Shown piece after piece: positions 1 to 10,838 of a stretch of DNA of 64,000 nt. Both the position numbers and the translations under genes were made by a program. The DNA is from Liolophura sinensis (lineage: Eukaryota; Mollusca; Polyplacophora; Chitonida; Chitonidae): positions 16,365,338 through 16,429,337 of the forward strand of contig NC_088302.1 in assembly GCF_032854445.1 (NCBI RefSeq), written 5' to 3'. The notes below the pieces were generated by a model that worked only from the letters and a program-made list of their open reading frames with translations, had not been told where the DNA came from and made no database searches. Within the stretch, counting starts at the first letter, position 1. Each line of letters starts with the position of its first letter.

Positions 1-64
1 CGTCGAACAGCACAAAATTTATTGAAAGGATATAAGTGAAATGCGGTGTTTTCTGGGCAATTCT

Positions 65-126
65 GGGCAATATGTTTTCTGAGATATATACATGTATATA
101 TATATATATCAGAAAACATATTGCCC
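65..126. repeat. Near-perfect hairpin (18-bp inverted repeat)
   Basis: An 18-base arm at 65-82 (gggcaatatgttttctga) is repeated exactly in reverse complement at 109-126. The AT-rich centre extends the pairing further, so the whole segment could fold into one stem of about 28 bp. It lies 75 bp upstream of a candidate splice acceptor. It may be a tiny foldback element or a cruciform; no coding is seen. Confidence 0.85.
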
Positions 127-200
127 CTAATTATCTGCCTAACTAATTGTTAAGTACTGTTGAATAAAAACTCATTCAATGGTTTTAATATTTTTTGTAG

Positions 201-460
201 GAATGCCCATCGACTTGCCCGCTACTATACAGAGCTGTCTCTCCAGGATTACAAGCTATGTCAGTATTTACCCTCGATGGTGGCCCTGTGTGCCTGGAAG
301 TCTGCGGTACGACGCTGCACATGCCTACCCAAGTACGAATGCTGTCACTACTGGGAAAAGCAATTCGACCAAGTGGTGTACAACAGTTGCCATGCAGACT
401 TTGTTTTGTTTACTTTGTTAAAGTGTAGTCTCTCAGAAGACTATTTTGTTGAAAACACAT
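201..460 (+). CDS. Putative internal exon with cyclin-like segment
   Basis: A T-rich tract ending in TTTTTTGTAG (191-200) precedes an open frame of one base plus 86 codons plus one base. A good donor GTGAGTAT follows at 461. The first 25 or so residues (LARYYTELSLQDYKLCQYLP and the next few) resemble the start of the C-terminal cyclin fold, where helix 1 carries an 'ELSL.DY' pattern followed by 'PS.(V/I)A'. The remainder (Cys-rich, AWKSAVRRCTCLPKYECC) does not look like a cyclin, so the exon may be decayed or truncated, or the resemblance may be chance. Other exons would lie outside the window to the left. The downstream donor coincides with the first unit of a minisatellite, which weakens the exon call. 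Confidence 0.35.
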
Positions 461-461
461 G

Positions 462-935
462 TGAGTATGAAGATCGGTATAGGTAACCCTGAATGCAAGT
501 GCATCAGTAGACTGGACTCCCACTGAAAACGTCTGAATATGAAGACGGCTAGTTGCAGCACAGAGGCTAAACACCCGCTGACAACACTGAGTGTCAATAC
601 AAGATGTTTTGCAGGCGAGTACATGAAGACTGGACTCGCACTGACAACATAGTCAGAGTGAAGATCGGCATAGGCAGTTCTTAAGGCGAGCGCTCAGACT
701 CTCATTGACAACACTAGTGAGTGTGAAGACGAGTATAGGCAATTCTGAAGACTCCCAGAGACTCCCTTTGACAATACTAGTGAGTGTGATGACGGATAAA
801 CGTAGTTCCGAAGACGAGCGTATAGAGACATAACTTCCAATGACAACAGCAGTGAGTGTGAGGACAGGCGTTTGTAGTTCTGAAGGCGAGTGCATAGAAG
901 CTGAACTTCCAATGACAACACATGAACAAAGTAGG
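462..935. repeat. Degenerate ~55-72 bp minisatellite, about 7 units
   Basis: Successive units begin with variants of gagtgtgaagacgagtatagg and end with variants of tgacaacactagt. Unit starts are seen near 462, 535, 590, 654, 718, 780 and 848. Units are diverged and vary in length. The short open frames on the minus strand here (up to 98 codons) follow the repeat period and show no protein family. Confidence 0.8.
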
Positions 936-1194
936 TATTTCTGACTGTGGATGCAGACACATTGAAATCATATTGTCTTTGAACGAAATGTTCTTACAAC
1001 AACACTTACAACGATACTTACAACAGATAAGGAACTGTGAGCGGACGGGACCTCTTTGCAACGTGTCTAGCAAAGTTTAACGCTCGTATAAGTGACATCT
1101 AAACCCCGCAGGGACATACACGTTGAAAACATCCAAACGTTTTGTAGACATTTACAAAGATCACAAAAGATGAAACAACGCGTCATATCATCAA

Positions 1195-1570
1195 CTCAGC
1201 TACAAGAGGGGAGTTCGAGCTCGAACTCTTCTATCGCTAAAGGTAAAAAATGTCGTGCTGTGTCATGTGACTTGTCAATAATGTTAGGCAACTAATGCGG
1301 ATTGATATTTACTATAGCAGGAATGTCTGAAAAAAGTTTCGTAAAAGTTTACTGAGAATATACGAACGATGGAGAAAACTGAGGAATTGAACATTTGTGA
1401 ACTTAAGAAGTTCACAAACTTAAGTTTGCCTCTGGAACACAGCGAGACAAATGATCCGTAAATGAGTGTCTACATCGGTTGCTGAGTCACAAGTTACATG
1501 ATACAGGAGGATTTTTACCTTTAACGACAAAAGAGTTCGAATTCGAAACTCCTCTATAAAAGAACAGTTC
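1195..1570 (+). repeat. Dispersed repeat 'family D', copy 1
   Basis: This stretch is similar over most of its length to 52690-53080. Shared landmarks, in order, are an AACTCTTnTATnGCTAAA block, TnnTnTTAGGCAnCTA, and an ATG followed by codons for EELNI.EL.KF. The short peptide after the ATG has a faint SAP-domain look, but both copies hit stops quickly. It is probably an old transposon fragment; the family is not recognised. Confidence 0.55.
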
Positions 1571-3230
1571 CTTTTTTGAAATATTTTGGCGCCTTGCTGT
1601 CTCCACTCGCACTTTACTCTTCATAGAGTTCACAAAAACTTCTCTGCCTTATAGTTTTATTTATGCATATATGTCTCGATAAAAACCGATTTCACAACGA
1701 AGACGTGATGACATAACTACAGTGCTTTACTTTAGTGCTATGTAAAGTTGATAAATGTAGCCTATATCTTAATTTTTTTTATTACTTGCTTTTATACTAT
1801 GAGTGTCGTCTGTATTACCCAGTTTATATAACAGCTTACACAGTGGAGATAACCTGGGACCAGGATCATTAAACTTGCGTAGACTTAACGCAGACAGTCT
1901 TTACTGTGTTAAACGTTTGACAACTCATTAGAATTTTTATCTTAATACAAAGAAGTGGTTTACACTGAAATTTAGTTCTTAAGGTCAAAGCTAATTCCAG
2001 GAATAATGCAACAAAGTTCATGGTAAACCCACTGCAGCTTTGTGATCCCGGTCCTTGTAAATCGACGTTACTTTAGTTACAGACGTTGCTCATTTTCTGT
2101 GAGCGAGAAATAACCAGCTCAACTGTTACTGTGGAAGCTCACCCGAACTCAGCCACCATTGGCGGATCAATTTATTATTGTAACCGAGGTCAGCAATTAA
2201 GAGTTAATGAGTTAAACTGTTATTTTTGTCTACCGGCTTTTACCTCTAGTCTTACAGACCTCACCCGTTAACTGATTATAGTTTGTTTTCTTGTCAAGTC
2301 AGTAACAATGGTTTAGTCAATCTGCCAGTGAAAAGAGTGGATGACAAGGTCTGAATTACATGCACTGCCTTGGCGGTTTGCTTACAGACAGTCCTGCCAT
2401 TATTAAGCTCGTGACCACATGTTAATACCAAATAAACACGAACAAAAACGATATCATTTAAATATTAGATATAGTTATTTCTGTCGGTTCAGCTACTTGC
2501 TACTTCAAGTGCAAAATGTGTTATTTCTCATTTTTCCGTATTTCGTCTGTGACATTTTCGATTTGTGGACATATAAATAATTTCTAAAAGAAAAAATAAA
2601 TCAATGTAAGATTCATCTCCCAGCTGCTTTGTTTCGTGTCTGTGAAATCTGCATATTTTATATTATATTAAAATTGTAAAGAACATGTACATTTAATATA
2701 TACATGTATTGAGTCAGTGATTGAGTCCATTTCTCACATATTGAATGATGCCCGTAAACTTGTTTGTATACCTTTCTTCCACTAGGGCTAGACTAAATGT
2801 CCATGGAACAGGAACAGTTCGTTCTGAGATGTTGTTAAGCAGTCCTTAAAACAGCAACAACGATCATACACACTGCTTCATACTGCTTTATACATTTATT
2901 TGCTTAGTGTTTCACGTCTCACCCCCAAAATATTTCACTTAGTCAGCATTATGGTGGAAGGAAACCGGACACAGCCCATACTGTATAAAACAATATAAAA
3001 AATAACTTGCGATCTGACCATCTATTAGTAGACGCCATGGAAGGTTGATCAGAAAACACGACTTTGTACAATTCACAGGAACTGAACAAACACAAATAAT
3101 GTAGTAAATATAAAACACCCGAATTTATTTCCTCAATTCGATATCATTTGCATAGATTAAAGTTGTATAGTTATACAGACCAAATCAAGTGTACATACAA
3201 TACATGGCTGGACAAACCACAAATGTTTTT
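1571..3230. other. AT-rich non-coding stretch
   Basis: No convincing exon, RNA or mobile element is seen. Open frames are 61 codons or shorter and lack splice or family support. Confidence 0.5.
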
Positions 3231-3286
3231 ACACAGTTTGGTCCAATCAAATACTAGTATGAAGATAACTATAATTGTACACATTC

Positions 3287-3477
3287 AGGGGCCCGTTTCA
3301 CAAAGCGCACATAACGTTACGTTCACGTAACGTCATGGCGACCAATATTGTAGGTATTACGTCGCCACGTTTTCATACAGCTTGGTCCAATCAAATACTG
3401 GTATGAAGATAACTAGACGTGTACATATTACGTCGCCATGGTAGTTACGTGAACGCAGCGCTACGCGAGCTTTTGTG
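3287..3477. mobile_element. MITE-like foldback element with partial duplication
   Basis: The left end (caggggcccgtttcacaaag, 3286-3305) continues into ...gttcacgtaacgtcatggcg. The right end at 3432-3477 is an imperfect reverse complement of this (cgccatggtagttacgtgaacg... to ttttgtg). The arms are about 45 bp. The segment 3236-3270 just outside the left arm is copied at 3380-3414 inside the element (tccaatcaaatact-gtatgaagataact). The right arm lacks the outermost aacgggccc part, so this copy is broken. The ggggcccgtttcacaaagc end is one I associate with small non-autonomous DNA transposons of marine invertebrates. Confidence 0.6.
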
Positions 3478-3479
3478 TG

Positions 3480-5680
3480 TACACACTCCACAAGCAACCT
3501 GTGCAGCAATACTTTGTTGCAACTACAATCAAGACAAGTATATTATGGCAATAGTATGTTAAAGATTTAGAACTGTGCCTTGTTGCGCTATTCGATGTCA
3601 AATCAATACGATGTAACAAGATCATTTGTAACTAAATGTTCTACTGCTTCGTGCCGGTTAAGTTTTGGGGAACCGTATTATCCGGACCAAACGGTGGACG
3701 AAATTCGTGCTATTCAATAATTTTCTTCCGGAACTATCAGCAAGATTTTAAGTACAAGATGTGCTTCATATTGTACTGTTACTGGAAAACGTAGAGCAAT
3801 AGGATGTGGTTCACAATCGCAGTCTGTGTACTGCTGGTAAGTTAGAGTTTCATCAGGGAATGGCATCCACAATGAAACGTTTGCAACAAGCTTTAATAAA
3901 GTGACCTCTGTTGTGTTATTTAAAAAAAGGACATGGATAACAGAGAGATGTAAAGTGTTATGGTTCCATGGCACAATGTTTGCGTATAAATGTCTCTCAC
4001 ATTCTCTTCATTTTCTACATTCTACAGTACAAAGTGTGGAACAGTTCATTGGTAGAGTGGTTAGTATTGTATAATTTCTCTAATAAATTATGATTTATCG
4101 TGGAGTAAATTTAATGACGCATTTTCAAAGAAGAGGATTCACATTTCTATCAACTTGGAAAAATGCCTGGAATGTCGTCGATGTGGTGTTAATCCTCTAT
4201 CATTGGTTTGTATGGGTTAAACTTTGAGCAAAACAATTGCCAGAAATTTTAAAAATCGTTTACCCAGCACGAATTCCTTGAACCATGCTTTTAAATGGTA
4301 TACATTTTCTTTGTGATAAATGTAAATATGAAATTGATGAATTAACATAGCGACTTGTGTAAAGGCATAGCAAAATATATGAATGGTCGTGCATGAATAT
4401 ACGTTAATACAAATCTCAGGTCAGTATTGCCCAGTGCTATCGGCCAAGAAAATCTTGTTGAAAAAAATCAGCCTGGTAATCATCGGACGTGAGATATTTT
4501 TAATACTGTTTGATAAATCTATTTTTCCTGTCATAATTTCTCTTAATCCTTGTTGAAAACAACATATTAAGATATTCAAAAGGTTAATAATTCTCAGTGT
4601 TAAGAAATACTGTGATACCCAAATAGTGGTAAAAGATGTAGGTGGCGCTGAAACATTTCTCATCAATAATAGGTGTGGAAATGAATAACAGCGTGTAATG
4701 AAACGTAAAAACTTTGAAAGTTTGGCATATTCGCTCACCTTGTAAGCACCATACTTATGCATATTCACTAACCTTGTTACACCATACTTATGCGTATTCG
4801 CTCACCTCGTAACACCATAGTTAAGCATCTGATTTGACTTTGTAAATGTATAACCTCAACTGGACACGTATCATAATATAAGAAAGGCACATTCCTTTGG
4901 TATTTCTACCGGTACAACATTGTTAATATTTCGGATTTAGGATCCCTGCAAGTTCCTTTCTACCTGTACATTATTAATAAGAGTAGTCCGTACATCCTGG
5001 AAATACCACAAGGTAAAGTTTATTTACCCAGTTACAATAACAGTATGATATCACTTACTGTCTTTTGTTAGTCGTTGTACTATAATAACATATCATATTT
5101 GAATGACACCACCATTGCACGCCAAACGATAATGACATTTTTTTCACTTCATAAATATTTATTCATTCACAGGTATATTAGAGTAATGTAGAGCCTCATA
5201 GAAGGGCTGTCATCACACAATACTGTTGTACCGCACAGTACGCTTATCCCTACATAGTTATAATAGTGTAATACACATTTTAATATGCGGTTATCCCGAT
5301 AAGTTCTTTAGCACCTCACAATACGGTATGTGATCATAAAGAAAAAAAAAACGATTCATTGGTCATCGTTTGGTTATCTTTATATAGTTGCCACAGTGAA
5401 ACCACACTGTAGACTTATCCGCGTATAGTACAGCAGACGCATATATTACAGTTTTCTTGTGACAGTAACACGGATGCGGTTGCACTACACCACAGCACTG
5501 TATGTATATCCTCCACGTCGGGGTACAGTTATCGCTATAGTCATACGAAGTGGTACAACTGTATTCTAATAGTGTACGGTTATCGTCATACAGTACATTA
5601 TCACTTCGCGGTACAAGTCGCATCAAACTGTACTGATATATTGCGCTCTACAGTTATACACATATCGCTCTGTAGCACTC
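3480..5680. other. Non-coding stretch downstream of the four-TM gene
   Basis: No gene is recognised. From about 5230 onward, diverged relatives of the following 37-bp array appear (GnGGTTATCnn, GTACnGTTATCG). A possible AATAAA polyadenylation signal for the minus-strand gene lies near 5158-5163 (TTTATT on this strand); assignment to that gene is a guess. Confidence 0.35.
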
Positions 5681-5689
5681 TAATATATG

Positions 5690-6295
5690 CTAATCCTCAT
5701 ACACTAAAGGAACAACCCACGTTACGGTTATCTTCAAACACTACAAGAACCACCGATGGTACGGTTGTCCTCATATACTACGGAAACCACCCATGGTGCC
5801 GTTATCTTCATACACTATAGGAACCACCCATGGTACGGTTAACCTCAAATATTTCAGGAACCACCAATGGTATCGTTGTCCCACTACACTACAGGAACCA
5901 CCCATGGTTGGGTTATCCTCATACAGTGTAGGAACCATCCATGACACGCTTATCCTCATGCATTTCATGAACTACCCATGGCATGGTTATCCTCATACAC
6001 TTCATGAACCACCCATGGCACGGTTATCCTCATACATTGTAGGAACCATCCATGGTACTGTTATCCTCATACACTTCATGAGCCACCAATGGAGCGGTTA
6101 TCCTCATAAACTACAGAAGCCACCCATGATACGGTTATTCTCATACACTGTAGAAACCACTCGTTATCCCCGGGCACTGTGCAAACCAACCATTGTGTGG
6201 TTGTCCTGACACACTGTAGAGGCCACGCATGGCACGGGTATCCTCATACACTGTGCAAACCAGCCATTGTACGGTTATCCTCATGCACTATAACA
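5690..6295. repeat. 37-bp minisatellite, about 16 units
   Basis: The unit is close to gaaccacccatggcacggtt followed by atcctcatacacttcat, with 10-25% divergence between units. It starts about 200 bp beyond the stop codon of the minus-strand gene, so it may lie in its 3' UTR. Open frames in both directions here follow the repeat and are not taken as genes. Confidence 0.9.
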
Positions 6296-6496
6296 GCAAG
6301 ACCGGAACTTGTCATTGTTCATCACAGTATATCACAGTTACACGGAAATATTTCCACGTGACTCTTACATATCATGGAATATGCCCTAACGATCAGAAAA
6401 AACGTACAAAAATAGAATGATATTCGTAACAAAACAACGTCGTCCAGAGTTAACTTCAATACCAAATACGAGCGGGTGACAATTCAGCTGTTGTCG

Positions 6497-6747
6497 TCAG
6501 GAGTCGTTGATGATTTTCAGTTTGTCTTGCATCTGAATTTTGCTCCTGGGTTTGCATAGTCTCGTTCTGGCGCAGCAATAACAGCAGATATAGCATCCCG
6601 TGGGCAGAACGATGGTGATGAAAAGCACAAACCAGTCTATGCACACAGACACGCCAACAGCCAGAAACTCGTACTTGTGTGCCTCAAACCCGGCCTTGGC
6701 GCTTGGGCCGTGATAATCTGGGTAACGGTAGTAAACACACAACGTAC
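6497..6747 (-). CDS. Exon 6 of the four-TM gene (TM4 and stop)
   Basis: The acceptor is TCTCTGTTGACAG. It encodes the end of TM3 (TLCVYY), the loop YRYPDYHGPSAKAGFEAHKY, TM4 (FLAVGVSVCIDWFVLFITIV), a Cys cluster (CYICCYCCAR, a likely palmitoylation site) and a basic tail ending KIINDS. TGA is at 6497-6499. Confidence 0.8.
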
Positions 6748-9700
6748 CTGTCAACAGAGAGAATAAATATATCGTATTTATTTATTTCTTTATTTATTTA
6801 TCTTTAATTATTTACCTATTTTAACTACTTCTTTCTTTATCTTTCATTATTTATTTCTTTATTTATTTATCTTTAATTATTTATTTCTTTATTTTTAACT
6901 ATTTATTTATTAATTTTTAACTATTTTAAATTTTAACACTATACTGCACAATATGGCCCTCACAGAACAGCAGTCAGGTTGATGTTTAGCGTAAACCACA
7001 CCTTCCCAGACACTCGAAAAATCTCTTAATCCGCCAAAATAGAGATCTCCCCATTCCGAATCTAAAAGCTGCTTCCACCGCAAAGTTTGAATTACTTTTG
7101 TTTCTTTTATTCCATTTTTAGTGTAATGAAATAATGAATTGTTGTTTAAACTGAAGACAATAGTTTTTCCCTTAAACGTAAGAATGGTTGAAACAACCAT
7201 GGCATTTCTTGGACACATCTCTGATATTCTACTGATAAAAGTTTCTCGCACGATTTTTGACTACAAAAGCAAAACAGCCAGTTGAATTCCACATTAAACG
7301 AGAACATCATGTCTTAACGGAGTATTGTCCCTTTGATATCAGTTGGCCTGCACTTCTAAGGTGGCGCTAACACTAGACACCTGGTGGTACAAAGGTTATT
7401 TTAATTTCCAACACTGGGGTTATTTATGGATAATAGGCGGAAACAGAATTTGCAATTTAACGAAAGACACAAATCTTACCGGCCACGCATGCGCACAATC
7501 GCAGGAATAGGGCGACTGAAAAGTAATAGGGTTTGCCCACTGCGGATTCTTCGTCCAGACATCCTCCTATACGAGGGCTCCACTCCATGATCGTGATAGG
7601 GAAGATGAAAACACTAAGGACACCGGTGACTATGAGGTAGGCTCCCACCATGTCGTCGACGCCCTCCGTGCGGTTCCAAGTGAACGTAGCTGTATTAAAT
7701 ACATGGACAGACGCTGTAAATCTATGGGAAGGTGCCTAAAGCAAAATACATGAATAGACGCTGCCAATCTATGGAAAGGTGGATGTAGCAAATACATGAA
7801 TAAACGCTGTCAGTCTACGGGAAGGTGGCTATAGCAAATACATGAATAGACGCAGCCAATCTATGGAGAGGTGGCTGTAGCAAATACATGAATAGACGCT
7901 GCCAATGTGTGGGAAGGGGACTGTAGTAAATACATGAATAGATGCTGCGAATGTGTTTGATTGGTACACGATTTCAGCTGCATAACAGATTCGACTGGTG
8001 ATTTTCACTTGGTAAGATGTAAAATTGTCGGATGTTTTGATTGTTTTGATGAGTTTTTGCTTCAATTTCCAGTCGTCCTTTTCTTTCACGCTCTGGTAGT
8101 TTTTAAAAGTTTTAAGAAACTCATCTATGCGTAGAAAGAAACTCGGCTACGGAAATGGTATTTAGTACATGAAATGTTACATACGGCTACGACAGCGCTT
8201 AGTCAGAAATGTTTGAATTTGACTCTTAATGTACTCAGTTAATATATGGGCTGGGCGTGGGCGTGGTATACAGATAGTAATAGCCATGAATTGTGTACAT
8301 GTATATGGTTGTTATTTCATGCAGATATCTTTCGGTTTGATTATACACAATTTACATGTGAATGCAACTGACAGGCGTTTAGATAAAGAAAATAGCAGAA
8401 CAACTCACCCATTGTTAACAACGTAGCGCCATACACGACATACATGAACATGAAGATGGTTGCGTGGATGTTCAACCCTGAAATGTCAAGGTACATAATA
8501 GACCTAAAATCTCACACAGCTATTCGAGTTGATCAGATTCAGAGCTAACATGTTTTACTAACATACCCCGTGAGGATTTTGAAAAGAGTGAAAAACTGAG
8601 CTTTTCGGCTTTTGTTCCACGTAACATTACTTCACATTGTGTTGTACGAACAACGAGTATGAAGTCTAGAGTAATTCTAGACCAGTGACCACTAATAAAT
8701 TGCAATTGACATCACTGCAGTCACATTATCGTCACTGATCTGGTTTCATTTGACGACTGCTTTTTTTCTAGAATGTATTTAAGACAAAAGAAACGTTACT
8801 TCACATTTCAACAGAACCATCGGAGACTGGCATCTAGTTAAACTGTTAAAAGTCATCTGCAAAGACCTGCGCACAAAGGACAAAATTTGAGTATATCTGA
8901 TGGGCAGGCATGTTCAAAATCAAACAATCTTTCCAAGACGTGCAAAAAGTAATAAACATCTGAATGTACAAGATGATATCTTACTCATGCAGTATTTGTC
9001 GTTGAGATTTGGGGCTAAACGTCTCTGGAATGAAGAGAAACTTCTGGTGTTCTCCCAGCTTTCCCTGACAAGCGTGCGCAGCGAACTTTGGCTCATCCTC
9101 ATGTGACTCGAATCCTGTCGCTTGTACCCAGGTTGCTCGTTGGGAGATTCCGGCGAATCGTCTAGAAAACAGCCAGTCAATACCATTATTAATACCTTAA
9201 CCTAATATGATTAACAAAGAATATTCAAGAATGACGATGGTGCTTTCGTTTCCACTTTTTCTAGCATGTTTATATCTTTATCGCCATTGAAATTGTAGTC
9301 TCGTTAGTGACAATTAAAATATATTGTATCTCCATGACAATACAGTTTAGAGAAAAACGTTTAGAGAAAAGAAAGCTCCCATAATATGCTGACTATCAAA
9401 AGTAAATAAATAATTACATGTTCTGTCGGTTTTTCCATCTTTGGAGCCTTATTTTTATAACAAAACATCGTTAGTGAAACAAAACGTTATTGTTATAGTG
9501 AATAGAGGCCATGAGTTTTTGATTTCCTGTACAGCGTGTCTGACAACTTTCATTCAAATGTAAGGCTATTTTATCATAACATGCAATCCGTATTGGTCTT
9601 CTCGTAAAAGCTACACTTATGTAGTCATTTCATTACTGTTTAATGCTATACACAAGCGTAAAATTACACCGAGTTTTTAGACTTATGGCTGAGGCTTTCT

Positions 9701-10741
9701 AAGTACCAAGCGCTTCCGAAACGGTCTTGATGACCCTACCTGAGTAAAACCCTTTGTAGGAATCTCGTCGTTCGTAAGATGGCGGAAGTGGATATGGGAA
9801 CTCCTCCACGTCATGGAACAACTGCTCAAAGTTGCCAAAGGAGGAAGGGACCCGGACTATAGCTCTGTTAGAGGATTGAACCCGGGTCATACCTCTATTT
9901 GAGGAAACGGTTGGGATTTGGGTCGAAGGCTCCTCTATCTCCAAGAGGAAACGCACACCTGCAAAATACAAAACAACAAAACAACATTAGTTACTCACAC
10001 AGAGGCGCCAAAGTTATTTCATTTATTTAGAAATCAATAATAACAAACAATCTCAAATTCAGACAGATGATGGAAAATTGTTTTTAGTGTTCATGATTTA
10101 TTTGAGTTTGATCCAGTACAGCTTGTAGCAAACCTTATTGAGGCATCGTGGAATCAGGTATCAACGAGTGCCTCACCAAATGGCCTTAATGAATTAAAAT
10201 TGAACTGAAAATATTTAATCTTTAATTACCATTTGAATCTCGTCGTCAACAAACCGAGCTACCTGTAATGATTTTTGATGTTTTTCAAAACTAAACAGAA
10301 CAAGACCACAGAAAACATGCCCGTAATAAAATGATTGTGAAGACTTGTCTACACTGCCATCAAGATGAGTGTGCAAGAAGAAGCATAGGTAAATCCACGG
10401 ATTCTTTTCTTTGTAAAGACCAAACGCCAGATTGTAGAAGGAATAAATGTAAATGTAATACAAATCCCTCAATACATTATTAAATGTAGCCCCAATGACG
10501 ACTGATTCTATGTTGTTTTTTCTCTACTTGAATGGTATATTACCGTCATCTGTGGTGCAAAAATATTAAACCATACACTATTCCGAAACATTCTTTTAGC
10601 ATAAAGCTAGTCTTTTGTAAGGTTGAAGCTTGTGTTAGTGGTAAAGCAAAATGTCATTATTTTACCTACCTCTCCTATGAACTTGTATTTGTACATGATC
10701 GTAACAACGCTGCTACCAGAATGAAAACTATAGTCGTATAG

Positions 10742-10838
<97 letters not shown>

